A model generated the notes under the pieces. That model had not been told where the DNA came from and did no database searches. It saw only the letters and a list, made by a program, of their open reading frames with translations. DNA of 64,000 nt from Lindgomyces ingoldianus (taxonomy: Eukaryota > Ascomycota > Dothideomycetes > Pleosporales > Lindgomycetaceae), in contig NW_022985226.1 of assembly GCF_010093535.1 (NCBI RefSeq), forward strand, positions 110,244-174,243. The letters run 5' to 3'. This document shows, one piece after another, positions 34,651 to 45,258 of this stretch (position 1 is its first letter; each line of letters opens with the position of its first letter). Both the position numbers and the translations under genes were made by a program.

Positions 34651-35835
34651 CTATTTAAAAAAATAAAAATCTTTATTTTTTATTTTATTTTTTACTTATA
34701 AAAAGACTACTAATTTTAAGTAATTTATTATATAATGTTCTAGCGCCTATTTTTATTATTACTCTCTAGCTCCTTAATCTTATATAGGTAATCTATAATA
34801 ATGTTATTTACAGTAGAAGATAAAGTTACTAGAGGACCTATACTATTATTAGGTGTTAGATAATACTAATTAGGTTAAGAGCTATTATAGTAACTGCAAC
34901 AGGCAGCTTAATCTTTAAATTTGTAATTAGCGCAAGCAGCTACCTACTTAGACAAAAGTAAAACATACTCTAAAAATAAACTATAGTAAAATGTAAAGCT
35001 ATGTAGAGCACCAGAGACATGAGGAACTGCATTGTATGTATTGCTAGAGGAGTCCTTTGCAGGAGTCTATATATATGCGAAATAAGTGGGTGAGTCGTGG
35101 CAACAGACTGTGCTGAGATGCATACGACTATGGTGCCGACGCATGATCATTGTGTGACGACACATCCGACTATTGTGCGACTATGGTGACGACGCATCCG
35201 AGTGTTACCACTGCAAACATAAAAATAGCTAGCACACTTTACTATATAAGTTAGTTATTATATAACATGTAAAATAAAAGGCATATAGTAAAGTTCTATA
35301 TTAATAGTACTATAAGTCTAAATTAACACTATATTAATGTATAATAGGTAGTAAGTATTTAATTAGAAGGCATAAAAAGTGCTACTATAGTATTTAACAC
35401 TATTATAAGGTGTAGAGAGAACCTGTTTCTGCTAGATCTAAAATTGTTAGCTTATTATATAATAGAAGAAGTAACTTACAGTATGCACTATAACTCCTAG
35501 AGCTGCTTGTACATTTAGGTTAGAGGTAGCAGAAAAAACCTAGATGCATCTTTTATAGCTATTAGCGCTATGCTGCTTTTAGCTATTTTTATTGTTCTTC
35601 TTAGCGTTTTAAATTATAATGTCTATGTTTTTATATAATAAGATAAAAAGAAGATACTTTTTATAATGCTTATTATATAAAGTAGGGCTTAATATACATT
35701 TCTTTTTCTATTATTTAGATTTTAAGCACTGCTTCTATTATAAATAGAATTTTATTATCTTAAGCTAAATTTTTATTAAATGTTTGTTGTATAACTTATT
35801 AAGAGTATAATAGTATAAAAAATTAAGTAAAAGAC
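34651..35835. other. AT-rich RIPed sequence with a small un-RIPed island
   Basis: Presumably the hAT 3' region and older relics; no coding frame recognised. Bases about 35020-35215 are GC-balanced and contain imperfect repeats of CGACTATGGTGACGACGCAT. No inverted ends or duplications bounding that island were found. Confidence 0.4.
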
Positions 35836-36290
35836 TAATTGTTTAGAATAGTTGCCTATTTAGCCTTAGTGCTGGATTGATTCATGGATCCGATCCAGAT
35901 CCAGGATAGCGCCACGTGATTCCGGATAATCGATTCGGACCGATTCCTTATCTCACGAGCCATACCCTCTGGAGGGTCCATCGAGCGTCGGCAATAGGTA
36001 GTACCGATTGCCGAGGAGGCTTTGCGCTGCTGCGCCACGCTCGACAAACCACTCTAGAGGGTCTGAGAGAAAATGGTACAAGCTTTAGTGTGTCTTAGCC
36101 GCAGTTATTAGGCAAAATTTCTCTACTTTACTAACATACTTCTCTATCACAACATACCTCTAACAGCTTGCTATTTAAATAGAAGCTTGTCTAGAGCTTA
36201 AACTATTATATGTATTTACACTTTTACTTAAACCTCCCTCTATACGCTGCCTAGAGAGATCTAATTAAAAGCTTATGTAATTACAGCTAA
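35836..36290. other. Boundary zone, no gene recognised
   Basis: GC-balanced from 35870 to 36110, including GGATCCGATCCAGATCC, then AT-rich. The two overlapping 60-codon frames on opposite strands show no recognisable domain. Confidence 0.35.
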
Positions 36291-36432
36291 TTACCCTTCT
36301 TTATGCAACTTAACTACTAGAGCAGCTAGAGGCAGGTAATAAGCTAGAGCTAGTTGTACACAAGCAGGCTAATTAGCTCTAGCTCTTAGCTTGTCTCTAG
36401 CTGCTCTAGTGGTTGAGTCGCATAGAGGAGGG
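36291..36432. repeat. Inverted repeat (hairpin) with arms of about 60 bp
   Basis: The left arm (TTTATGCAACTTAACTACTAG, continuing GAGCAGCTAGAG and TAAGCTAGAGCTAG) is mirrored by the right arm (CTAGCTCTTAGC, CTCTAGCTGCTC, TAGTGGTTGAGTCGCATA) around ACAAGCAGG. It resembles a small foldback remnant; the ends are not defined. Confidence 0.75.
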
Positions 36433-36602
36433 CAATACAGTACAAAGCAACTTAGAACTAGCTTTAGCAGTATACTTTACCCCTAAGTTATAAATTTAGC
36501 TCTTTTAAAATGTAGCTACTATATAGCTTAGTTACTTAAGTTTTAATTGCATTTAATAAATACCTATTTTATTATGTTGTAGGTAAGAAAACACTAAAAA
36601 AG

Positions 36603-36864
36603 GCTAAATGCTAAACAGAGATACATACAAATTTACTCCATTTCTCCTTAGACGCTCCGCAGACAGTTCTAAAAACGTGACCTTACTAGCCACAGCGTTG
36701 TGGTTGGTCCGGTCAAACCTCAGAGGAGCGTCTGACTCGTGAGATAACCGATTCCCGCCAGCACTGATTCTGAGCGCGAAGCTCTCCCACCCTGAGGTTA
36801 GCAAACGACATAACTAACAGTGGAGTACAGTTATTACAGTGTCTAATTACTGTGCATCTTTCCA
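36603..36864. other. Spacer downstream of the pogo-type transposase
   Basis: GC-balanced; it probably includes the 3' part of the pogo-type element. No terminal inverted repeat was identified. Confidence 0.35.
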
Positions 36865-38860
36865 TTAATACATCCGCGCCCCTGGGGCCCGCCATGGCTT
36901 TAGTATAGGCTCAACCTCCTTGACCTGCGCGTTACTCATTCGCTCACCCTTTGGCTTTAAAGGGCCAGCTTCACTTACTGGAGGCCGCGCTTCGCTCCTC
37001 TGCACAACATTAACCCTTAGCTCTGAAGGACCAGCTTCGCCTTCCTCTATTTCACTTATCCGTGCTATCTTAGCCTTGGGCTCTGGGGTATCCTTTATTG
37101 CACTCTTTCGCGGTCGACCACGTTTCTTCCCTATAGGAGCTTCCCTGGCCTCCTTAGCAGCTTTCTTTGCCTCTTTCTCTGCCTTCTTTCTTCGCGCCTC
37201 CTCAAGGTCCTCCCATGTTATCACTCTTGCCTTCCCTAGTACTAATGACTTCGCCGCTTGGCGAGTTTTGCTTTTGTCGTTTATTTCCGTCAGGAATCTA
37301 TTCTGATCCTATAGAAGAGCATTCTTTGCAAGAAATGTCTGGGCGGCATGGCATAGCTTCTTTTGGAGCCGCTCTGACGCTGACTGCTGGCTTTATTATT
37401 ATTAGGAAGATGTTCTATTATCGTAAGCAAGAAGGTTAAATCGTCTCCTGACTTTGGCGTTGAAGGTGTTGGCAATGCCTTGTATTGAATCTCCTCCGTC
37501 GTCTCGTTGCTTACTGAAATAGCCGGCTTGACTGGAGATAGTTTTGGTATATTAGTGAGAACACGATTTGGGTTAAATGGGAATAAACCGCTTCCCCTCC
37601 ATCCTGCTAGGATATTCCTCTTAGTAAGAGCTTTCTCCCTTGCAGGACTGTATAGATAAGTAAAATGTTGCTTACCAATAGTGTTTACCCCTCCTCGTTC
37701 CATCCGCTCAACCTGTTCGCGGTAGAAACTCTTTAGCGGTCCAAATACAGCAACGTCACAAGGTTGGAACTCGTGAGATGTATGAGAGGGCATGCGGCAG
37801 AGAGTAATGTTGTTCTCAAAACGGAACTCAAGAATTTCAAGGGTCTCATGTGTGCCAAAGCAGTTGAATCCCATGATCACGTGTTATTGAGTTGACTGCC
37901 TGGTAGGCAGTCAGTGGCGGCAGGCAGATATAGGAGCTACTACAACTATAAAGTAGTCGTATATCTCCTCATGGATAGCATTATCACACTTGTATCCTTT
38001 GTTCAGAGTTCTAACTAAAGCCGTCCCATATAAGGATACGTGGCTTCCCACGAGCCCGTTCTCGAGTTTGGGGATCAAAGACAAGCTTAATCCACTGTAA
38101 GCTAATATAGGAATCGGAAAACCCTGTTCCAGAGAATGCATACACCCAGCCAAGAGTAGGAAATGTGGTCCAGTTGGCGCGATGGGTGGAAGCGGGCCAG
38201 ATAATCATCGGATTAAGACCCCTACCGTCAGCGGAGATAGATTCTATAGCAGTGACCATGGTCCGCTTGACACGCGCGCCTCTGCCGCCTCGTCGGCCGC
38301 ATCGTATGCCATCCTTACCAGCAAGGACTTTAACAAAGTTAGGCATACTCAGCATAACTCCAGTCTCATCCATATTATAGACATTCTCGGGTAGAATATC
38401 CGGTTTCTGCAGCTCCTTTTCCATCACGTCGAACTAGTGTAAGGACTTGTCATAGATATTCAACCGGTTCCAGTCTTGCGGCTTCCTCGTCCTAGCTATA
38501 AGCTCTGGGCGGCGTCTCTCAAGTCTCTTAGCCCAGTTTACACCAGGAGGCTTAAGCGGTCGATCAGCTTCGGGCCGATAGCGTGTAGCACTAAACGCTA
38601 TTGCTGGTATATACTTTATTCGTATAGGTTGTCCAAGAATGTCCATATGTAACACAAAGTCATCAACAGCATTCTCTTCGCACGGTGTAAGGTAATGTTG
38701 GCTTTAGGCTTTCTCGCCACCTCTGCGCCACCACTAATCCTTTGACCGGTCGTTTAACGTCATGATTATCATGCAATTTCCTTCGGCATTTTCTGAATGC
38801 CCGCTTCTATTGGCGGTATGTTAGCTACGAGGCTGAGTGTGGCGTTCGACCCTCATCGGA
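36865..38860 (-). pseudogene. Pogo/Fot1-type DDE transposase, disrupted
   Basis: Minus-strand order: a CENP-B-like N-terminal segment near 38690-38440 (EENAVDDFVLHMDILG, then NIYDKSLH), and the DDE domain starting at about 38380 with VYNMDETGVML (first Asp). Next is RILIWDGF (second Asp, about 38025). After a 155-bp insertion, GTHETLEILEFRFENN leads to FQPCDVAVFGPLK (third Asp, about 37755) at DD35D spacing, as in pogo/Fot1. A charged C-terminal tail (EEARRKKAEKEAKKAAKEA) ends near 36868. In-frame stops near 38435 and upstream, plus frame breaks, inactivate it. Base composition is nearly normal, so RIP is slight. No neighbour appears to share its transcription unit. Confidence 0.82.
37862..38016. 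mobile_element. 155-bp insertion in the pogo-type transposase
   Basis: Bases AAAGC occur at both borders (37857-37861 and 38017-38021). Removing the insert and one AAAGC rejoins the second catalytic Asp motif (WDGF) directly to GTHETLE, as the family expects. The termini AGTTGAA and TTCTAACT are short imperfect inverted repeats. Inside is ACTGCCTGGTAGGCAGT, a small palindrome. It is a candidate miniature transposon of unknown family. Confidence 0.7.
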
Positions 38861-39002
38861 CATCACCTAAGCCGCAGAAACTCTTCTCCCCGATCGAGAG
38901 ATTATAAGGGCCCAATCAAGACCATACAAGCATGGAAAGACATAGGCATTCAGGACATCTAATTGTAGGCTTTGCCCGTGGGGATTGAATCTAGAATCTT
39001 CC

Positions 39003-39137
39003 ATGGTTTGTGTTAACGCGGGAGACCCTGACTCAAATGTCGGCGGTATTGGGGTTGGTTCACCTGTGTTTCTCACAAACCTGATGTATGTTGCTTCGTT
39101 AATTTTGACCGACGATAGGAAAGCTGTAAATACTTGA
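39003..39137 (+). pseudogene. Partial duplicate of the first exon of the downstream membrane-protein gene
   Basis: ATG at 39003 opens MVCVNAGDPDSNVGGIG, closely matching exon 1 of the next gene (MVCVSAGDPDPDIGGPG at 39312). It then reads on for about 27 codons to TGA without the following exons. No splice donor as good as the GTGAGT of the second copy is seen (GTTGGT here). The ATGs are 309 bp apart in direct orientation. Either a tandem duplication of the gene's 5' end or a decayed paralogue. Confidence 0.6.
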
Positions 39138-39311
39138 AATTCAAACTTTAGCGAGGTGGTTGAAGAGTGGCGCGATCGAGTCGCGAGACCTCAGCCGCAG
39201 CCAAACTTTCAGCTCAGCCTTGCTGCAAAATGCTTGTATAAAGCACGGGTAGAAGAGAGGAGTTTTGCGAAAAGCCTGGATGAGACACCTGCCATTGAAT
39301 AATCCCAAATC

Positions 39312-40418
39312 ATGGTTTGCGTGAGTGCTGGTGATCCGGACCCGGATATCGGAGGCCCAGGGGTGAGTTCGTGCCCTTTACTACTACCTCCATCAATCTT
39401 GACCCGAAGAACGACAAACTCGGCTAATTTCTCTAGATCCTTACTGCATTCATTGCGCAGAGTTCGATTTCGCTCATCATTGCCGCTTGTCTCATCTTGT
39501 TCGCAAAGGAGAAGCAACGCCGGAAGAGATGGGTTCAGACAGCGCTCACTAGCCCCAGTGATACGCTCACAGTTACTGGTTAGGATAGACCCTCCCTGTA
39601 ACGACAAGAGCTTAGCTGAAACACACCAAGGAATTGCCGTCTGCGTTGGAGGGTTTGCAACCCATAATAGCATCAGTCTCTATCATCTGAGAATGCTCTT
39701 CGACCTGATTGGTCTTACCACGTAATATATCCCCACACGGCCAAACAACCTTCGGACAACTGAGGCTTCACAGGATGGCAAACGTAGCAGCGATATACTG
39801 CGTTCTGAAATACACGAAAGAGTACAGGAAATTTCGTGTCTTTGCCGCATTAATATGTCAGGCTATGGCGATTGCTATTGCCGTGATCTTATGCGTCTCC
39901 GTTCGCTCGTGGAACGACAACCAGGTCGGGAAGTGTTACCACTGGTTTGTCACTGACTCGAAATGGGATGTATCCCAGACCACCACAAATCTCTGGAAGG
40001 TGAATTACTCCCCCATCAATCGCGATGTCACATTTGTTGCAGCGATGGCTTTTATGGGAGGCTCTGCCTTGCCTTCGCTGTCTTCGCAGGTTTATCGAGC
40101 CAAAACTACCACCCCTCCCAAAGAAGAGTTGGCGAAAAGTGGCACTATTTCTGTTGGCGGATTCTCAAGTCGCGAGAACTGTGGGCGCTGTTAATGGTGG
40201 TATGCATGTACGCGTACCACGTGGCGTTTTTGTTGAAAATCCGATCGGTCAACCAGTTCGATCTGATTGGAGGTAAAGAGACGGAAATTCGAACTTTGGG
40301 TCAGATCATTGCCATTGTAATGCTACTTTTAGTAATTATTCAGATGGGCATGGGATTCCTTAGTATGTGGACCCTCTTATTTTACTTGGCTTTCTACTAA
40401 CAAGGTTATATTAGATAG
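39312..40418 (+). CDS. Multi-spanning membrane protein, 276 residues, five introns (likely intact host gene)
   Basis: My model joins 39312-39362, 39437-39578, 39616-39721, 39765-40089, 40170-40362 and 40405-40418, giving one open frame ending in TAG. Intron 1 has GTGAGT and CTAAT before its AG; intron 5 (42 nt) has GTATGT and TACTAAC. Introns 2 (37 nt), 3 (43 nt) and 4 (80 nt, donor GTTTAT) are weaker and chosen because they restore the frame. The protein starts with a GDPD-x-GG motif and has hydrophobic segments such as SISLIIAACLILFA, AALICQAMAIAIAVILCV, FVAAMAFMGG, ALLMVVCMYAYHVAF and IIAIVMLLLVIIQMG. This is like a broad family of fungal plasma-membrane or secondary-metabolite-associated proteins of unknown function. 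It is not RIPed. It could still be a pseudogene if intron 2 or 4 is wrong. Confidence 0.6.
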
Positions 40419-40955
40419 CTCGAGGGATGAAACTTGCGAGTATTGCGGGTAGAGGAGACAACCTCCAGCAAGAGAAGCCCGTATTTGAGCAAGCGTAACA
40501 TTGTCTATAAGCCGAAATCGGCCTTTGGGAGACTAGCGCTAGGCGGATATACACGGCAGCTTGTATTTTCGGAGTCCGCAGGCCACGTGGGGATTTACGC
40601 TTGGAGCATTGGCATGAAATAGCAAACCACGACTCTCTTTGACGTTTAAGTTTTCCAATAGGTTACCTATCACTGTGTTCCACATCGTGCCATTCAAATA
40701 TATAGGATCTCGTAATATGGACTTAGCAGTAGAACGATGCTGTGAAATTTTAATGGATTAAATTCAAGTCTTTATCATACTTTCAGCGTATTTGAGCGTG
40801 CAAGAGAGATCGTAGGAAGAACTTCAACTACTGCGAACCGGGCGTGTGCACCGCCACAAGCTTACTAGCCACATCAGCCTGTCAGCTTATATTACATTGT
40901 AATTATCCAGAGGGCACTTCAGGATGACCAGGGTCAAGTCGCTTAAATGAGCAGG
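40419..40955. other. Intergenic sequence between the membrane-protein gene and element F
   Basis: GC-balanced. A 62-codon plus frame (40434-40622) directly after the gene has no recognisable domain and could be 3' UTR. Nothing else found. Confidence 0.4.
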
Positions 40956-41287
40956 TACAGGGCCCTCTCATGAGCGGGTTGTTAGCGTCAGCACAGCCAT
41001 GATCCGTGCATCGAAGCGACACGAAGCTTCTGGATAAATTACATCGGTTTATATAAGGCAGCCCATACAACTAAGATGTAATTTTTCCGCTACAGTCGTC
41101 TACCAAAATGCCGAAAACACCTGACCGTCGACTTACCTACAAAGAACGCATCAAAATTCATACACTAGCTGAGCTGGGATGGAAGCAGACAGCTATCGCC
41201 TGTGAGCTTGGTATACGCCAGAGTACTATCTCTCATTGCCTTCGCACGCCATGTACCCCTACGAAACAGGAGGGCAGAAACCCCATA

Positions 41288-43401
41288 CCGTGTTTCATCG
41301 CTTAACGCACGGCCCCTCGTAACGCACACACAACCAAAATTCATCAACTTTTCAATCAAGCTTATCTCCACCAATATGGACCCAATTGAGGCCGCGCTGG
41401 CGTCATTTGAATCGCTGAAGCTTAGAGAAAAACCTAATTATAGTGCGACAGCGAAAAAATTTAGTTGTTGTCGCTCTACACTATTAAAGCGCCACTGCGG
41501 GGTGCAGGGCACCTATGCAGAGAAGTACAAAAATTAACAACTTCTTAACAACATATAAGAAAAGAAACTCTCTAAATACTTTAATAAGCTTTATGTAAAA
41601 GAACTGCTGCCTATAAGGCTTATAATACGCAATTTTGCCTTAAAAATAGCTAGGAAATAGGCTAGTAAAAACTAAGTTAATTACTTTATTAAGCAGCAGA
41701 ACATTAAGCTTATATCTTAATAGACATCTAGCATAGATTCTAATTGTAAAAGAGCTAACTTAGCCTTTAAATATAAGCTCTATTTTAAGCTGTTACAGAA
41801 AAAAATTAATAATTATAGCATAAAGTTACGCTATATTTATAATATAAATAAAAAGGGCTTTTTAATTAGTGTACTATTAAAAGTTAAAAGAATCTTCTCT
41901 AAACAGCAATATAAAAAAAGTAGCATTAAGTAGATAATCTAGAACAGCAATTATAAGTAGATTATAACTATAGCTTACATATACACTAATAGGACTTCTC
42001 TTACACTAGCACTAATTTATTAGGCTGCTTTAGGCAACATATAAGACACCTAGTTATAAAACTTTAACTTTAATAAATATAAGGCCTTTTTTTTCTTATC
42101 TTCTAGTAGGTAGATAAGCAATATGCTAGGCCTTACATAGCTTAAACAGGTGTTTAATAAGGAGATAAAACAGAAGGCCTAACACTCCTATTAACTATTA
42201 GTTCTAAATAGCTATAGATTGCATGTTACTATAGATTTTATTAAGTATTATAACAATAATAGAATCCTTTTAGCTATCTATCTACCTTATTTAACCTATA
42301 CCCTGCAGCCTTTAGATGTCTGCATGTTTAAGCCTCTGTTAACTGCCTACTTAGCTAAGCTAGCAGATTTTATGTACAAGTGCTAAGGACTATTAACTAT
42401 TATAAAAAGAGACTTTTTTTGCATGTTTAACAAAGCCTAGCTAATGTTATTTAAACTAAATACTATCTTTAAAGTATTTAAAATATGCAGTTTATCTCTA
42501 TTTAATTTAGAAGTAATCCTAGTATAATTTAACATTAAGAAGAAGAACTAGCTATTCTCTAGTAATAGTACTACTTTAGTACTAAGCGCTTCTAATTAGA
42601 GGAAGATTAAAAGAATTTTACACTAGGTTATTAATAATATTTATAGTAAGCAGTTACACTAGCTTAGTTAAACTATTTATATAATTTTATGTTATAACAA
42701 CCTGCTCTAGCATAAGGTTAAACATCTTAAACAAGCTCTTCTTAATAAAAAGTGTTACTGCTAGTGTAGGAAGCCTCTCCTGCTTAAAGCTTTACTTAAG
42801 TATAATAGTAAAGCAGTCTTTTAGTTACTAACTAAAGTACATAAAGCACATAATCTTTAAGCTTAAAAAGATGCTAATAAAAAAGCTCTATAACTTAAAA
42901 AAAATAAAAAAATAAAGCTTAAAAAGGCAAAAAAAGCAAAAAAAGCGCATATACTAAAAAAAAGAAAGTGTATAAGAGTAGTAGTAAAAGAAATCTAACT
43001 CTAAAAGCAGCGTGTTAAGGCAGCTTAAAAAAAGAAAGTAAAGTTTACTTAAAAAGCTACTACACAACTTAAAAAGAACATCTAATTAGCTAATAAAAGT
43101 AAAAAAAAGGCCTCTACACTAATTACTAGCAATAAGAATAAGAAGGAGGATTATATTAAGGATAAATTAGTTATAGAGGTTGCTACGCCTACTCTAGCCT
43201 AAAGTTAACATAGCAGGCAGATTAACCTTCCTAGAAGGTTTTTTATATAATAGATTAATTAATTAGTAAGCTTTTCTTATAACTCTAGAAAACTGCTTTA
43301 TTTTATAAGCCCTATAGAGCTGTACAGCTTTAAAAGTTGATGGGGGTAACATCTCAAAACCGTGCGTTACGAGGGGCCGTGCGTTAGGCGATGAAACACG
43401 G
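41288..43401 (+). mobile_element. Element G: pogo-type transposon inside element F, RIPed only internally
   Basis: It is flanked by TA (41286-41287, 43402-43403). The TIRs of about 40 bp begin CCGTGTTTCATCGC and continue ACGCACGGCCCCTCGTAACG; the right end is the complement with one mismatch. Length is 2114 bp. The first about 245 bp and last about 75 bp are GC-balanced, while everything between is strongly AT-rich. Confidence 0.92.
41377..43260 (+). pseudogene. Pogo-type transposase of element G
   Basis: The start MDPIEAALASFESLKLREKP and the following HTH (NYSATAKKFSCCRSTLLKRH) are clean up to about 41535, then stops appear. The DDE core is visible near 42200-42330: LVLNSYRLHVTIDFI, where the second catalytic Asp is now Asn, and YTLQPLDVCMFKPL with the third Asp 36 positions on, giving pogo-like DD35D spacing. 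The Lys-rich tail (KKNKKIKLKKAKKAKKAH) near 42895-42950 is typical of such C termini. It is inactivated by RIP-type changes. Confidence 0.85.
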
Positions 43402-44379
43402 TACTAGATACACCACTTCGACACCTCCTTGTTCGCCATGCTACTCAGAACGCTGAACAACAGCAGAAAACTCAAGAAGAGATAGCCCAAGAGTTAGGGA
43501 TTAACGTCTGCCGTCGAACACTGATCAAAGCTTTTGAGAAGGAGCTATACCACCGTAGGAAGGCGACGCGGAAGCCTCTCCTTACTATGGAGCACAAGGC
43601 TGCAAGGCTGCAGTGGGCATGGGAGCACCTTGGCTGGTCTAAGGCTATGTGGGATAGAGTAGCTTGGGCTGATGAGATGTCAGCTAGAGTAGGCCCAGGA
43701 GAGATCTGGGTTACTCGTAGAGCTGAGGAGCGCTTCCTACCTAACTGCTGCATTCCTAAGTTTAAGAAATATAGTAGCTGTATGGTGTGGAGCATTATCT
43801 CAACTAATACCAAAGGACCTCTAGTGTTCTTTGAGGACAGCTAGTGTACAAATGCTAAGGGCACTGTTGACTCGGGGGTCTATATTCGACATATCCTGCC
43901 TCTAATTACAGCCTACCAGCAAGCCTACAAAACTCAGACTAGCAGGGAGCTTATCTTTATGGAAGACAACAGCTCTATACACAAATCAAAGGCTACTACA
44001 GAGGCCTATAAAGCTCAAGGAGTTTGTAAGAACTAGTGGCCTGCTAACTTGCCAGACCTTAATCCAATTAAGAACGTTTAGCAGATGCTGAAGTACAGGC
44101 TAGGGAAGCATTTTCCAAAGACTAATGACGATGTACGGCGGTTTCTAAAGGAGGAGTGGGAGAAGATTGAAATTGACGACTATAAGAAGTATATTCGATC
44201 TATGCGAGAGCGCTGCTGGGCAGTTATCCAGGCAGGTGGAGGGCATACTAAGTGGTAGATGACTATTCAATGACTTTTTGTATATAATCTCCATAGAAAA
44301 TTACATTTCTTAGTCAGAAGCCCGGTGGGGCCATGGTCCGGGTGACGCTAACAACCCGCTCATGAGAAGGCCCTGTATC

Positions 44380-44845
44380 ATTCAGCGTGGCGACGTTGCA
44401 TGAATCATCCGATTCGATCCGCTATAGGGCTAATGACGACCTATCAGCGTACTAGTCGGGGTTCATGTTGTTGATACAGGATTATTATGACTTTAGGAGT
44501 GATAAAAACCTAGTGCTAGAGTCATAATAGAAGAGCCATGCTGCGCCGAAAACTAAGACCTCTACTTCTAAGGCCCCGGAGGCGACAGCAAGATCGGTAA
44601 TTTTGCTAAAGGCGGTGCTGGGTAGGTAGAGGAAGACTCTTTACATCTATAACGAACAGTGCAGTATATATATCTTGACGTAGATAGAGTTATACTACTT
44701 TAAAGTGTGAGTACCTATAGTTTTTCTCGCTACGGAGTACTTCTCGCTACGTGCCGAGGGATGTTACTGATTGGCGTGGCGACATTGCATGAATCATCCT
44801 CCTTCAGCCAGCGTCGGGCTGATAATGACCTATCAGCGTAATGCT
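44380..44845. repeat. Direct repeat pair of about 75 bp downstream of element F
   Basis: GCGTGGCGAC(G/A)TTGCATGAATCATCC and a following CGGGCTGATAATGACCTATCAGCGTA-like part occur at about 44384-44450 and 44774-44840, about 390 bp apart. Between them is GC-balanced sequence without a recognised gene. It could be a solo remnant of an element with direct terminal repeats or a local duplication. Confidence 0.7.
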
Positions 44846-44869
44846 AAGTCTGAGAGGGTTGGATCAGAC

Positions 44870-45010
44870 TTGTCAACAAGCAAGTCAAGCAAGCAAGCCT
44901 CTCAGGCTTGCTTGCTTGCCTGCCGAATTGTTAGTCGAAGCTTGACTTGCTTGCTTGATAGCATCTAATCTTAAGACTTGCTTGATTGCTTGCTTGATTG
45001 CTTGATAGAG
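44870..45010. repeat. CAAG/CTTG-rich region with a perfect hairpin
   Basis: AAGCAAGCAAGCCT and AGGCTTGCTTGCTT flank CTC at about 44889-44920, followed by further CTTGCTTG and CTTGATTG units. It is un-RIPed. Confidence 0.85.
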
Positions 45011-45258
45011 CTGACTAATGAGCGCTTGCCTCATGCCATAAAGAACTATTATACAGCGCAGAGTTGTACTATTGCAACTAATTGTTAAGGAAGCTATTGC
45101 CGCTAGCAAAAAGCTTATTAATAGCCTTAATTGTAATATCTTAGCGTAGCGTAGCACCTACTTGATGCACTAGCTTAAGGCCGGTCCTTTTAAAGTGCCT
45201 TAGGGCGATGAGAGCTGCCAAAACGTCTTGTTTCATGCGCAATCGTCGAGGCTTAAGG

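Larger units (their letters stand above)
25914..35835 (+). mobile_element. hAT-type DNA transposon relic, split by copia-1 and C-1
   Basis: The body segments are about 25985-26950, 32038-32400 and 33879-34650 or beyond. The plus frame keeps hAT landmarks across the inserts, ending in the C-terminal dimerisation block. The left boundary is tentative: CAGTGCTGG at 25914 looks like a hAT terminus (CAGTG...), but its inverted partner was not found. A similar motif at about 35868 (TAGTGCTGG) is in direct orientation. Both insertions left perfect 5-bp duplications, so the three segments certainly belong to one sequence. Confidence 0.7.
41108..44258 (+). pseudogene. Tc1/mariner transposase of element F (split by G; three stops)
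   Basis: The two parts, 41108-41287 and 43404-44258, are in the same frame when G and one TA are removed. The start MPKTPDRRLTYKERIKIH leads into a helix-turn-helix (GWKQTAIACELGIRQSTIS). A second HTH-like part (EEIAQELGINVCRRTLIKA) follows the insertion. The catalytic set is WADEMS (first Asp), FMEDNSS (second Asp) and PDLNPIKNV, where the usual Glu is Lys. Spacing from the second Asp to that Lys is 34 residues, as in DD34E. Stops at about 43842, 44034 and 44080 are all TGG-to-TAG type, and E-to-K is also G-to-A, so light RIP is the likely cause. Confidence 0.88.
40958..44375 (+). mobile_element. Element F: Tc1/mariner transposon, interrupted by element G
   Basis: The termini are CAGGGCCCTCTCATGAGCGG at 40958 and its near-complement ending at 44375; the inverted match continues through GTTGTTAGCGTCA (about 33 bp). 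TA flanks both ends (40956-40957, 44376-44377). Without G and one TA it is 1302 bp, a normal Tc1/mariner size. It has near-normal base composition, in contrast to the surrounding repeats. Confidence 0.92.

Noticed and set aside
25914..35910. CAGTGCTGG (25914) and TAGTGCTGG (about 35868) as paired hAT termini
   Set aside because: They are in direct, not inverted, orientation and no 8-bp duplication was found, so they cannot be the two ends of one hAT element; only the left is kept as a tentative boundary.
38165..38394. Plus-strand ORFs over the pogo-type transposase
   Set aside because: They are antisense shadows of the minus-strand DDE domain, where conserved catalytic motifs are readable.
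39209..39673. Minus-strand ORF of 154 codons opposite the membrane-protein gene
   Set aside because: The plus-strand spliced model gives hydrophobic segments, good donor and acceptor sites at introns 1 and 5 and a duplicated first exon; the minus frame has no recognisable domain and its repeated GSPALTQTM is the complement of the duplicated exon.
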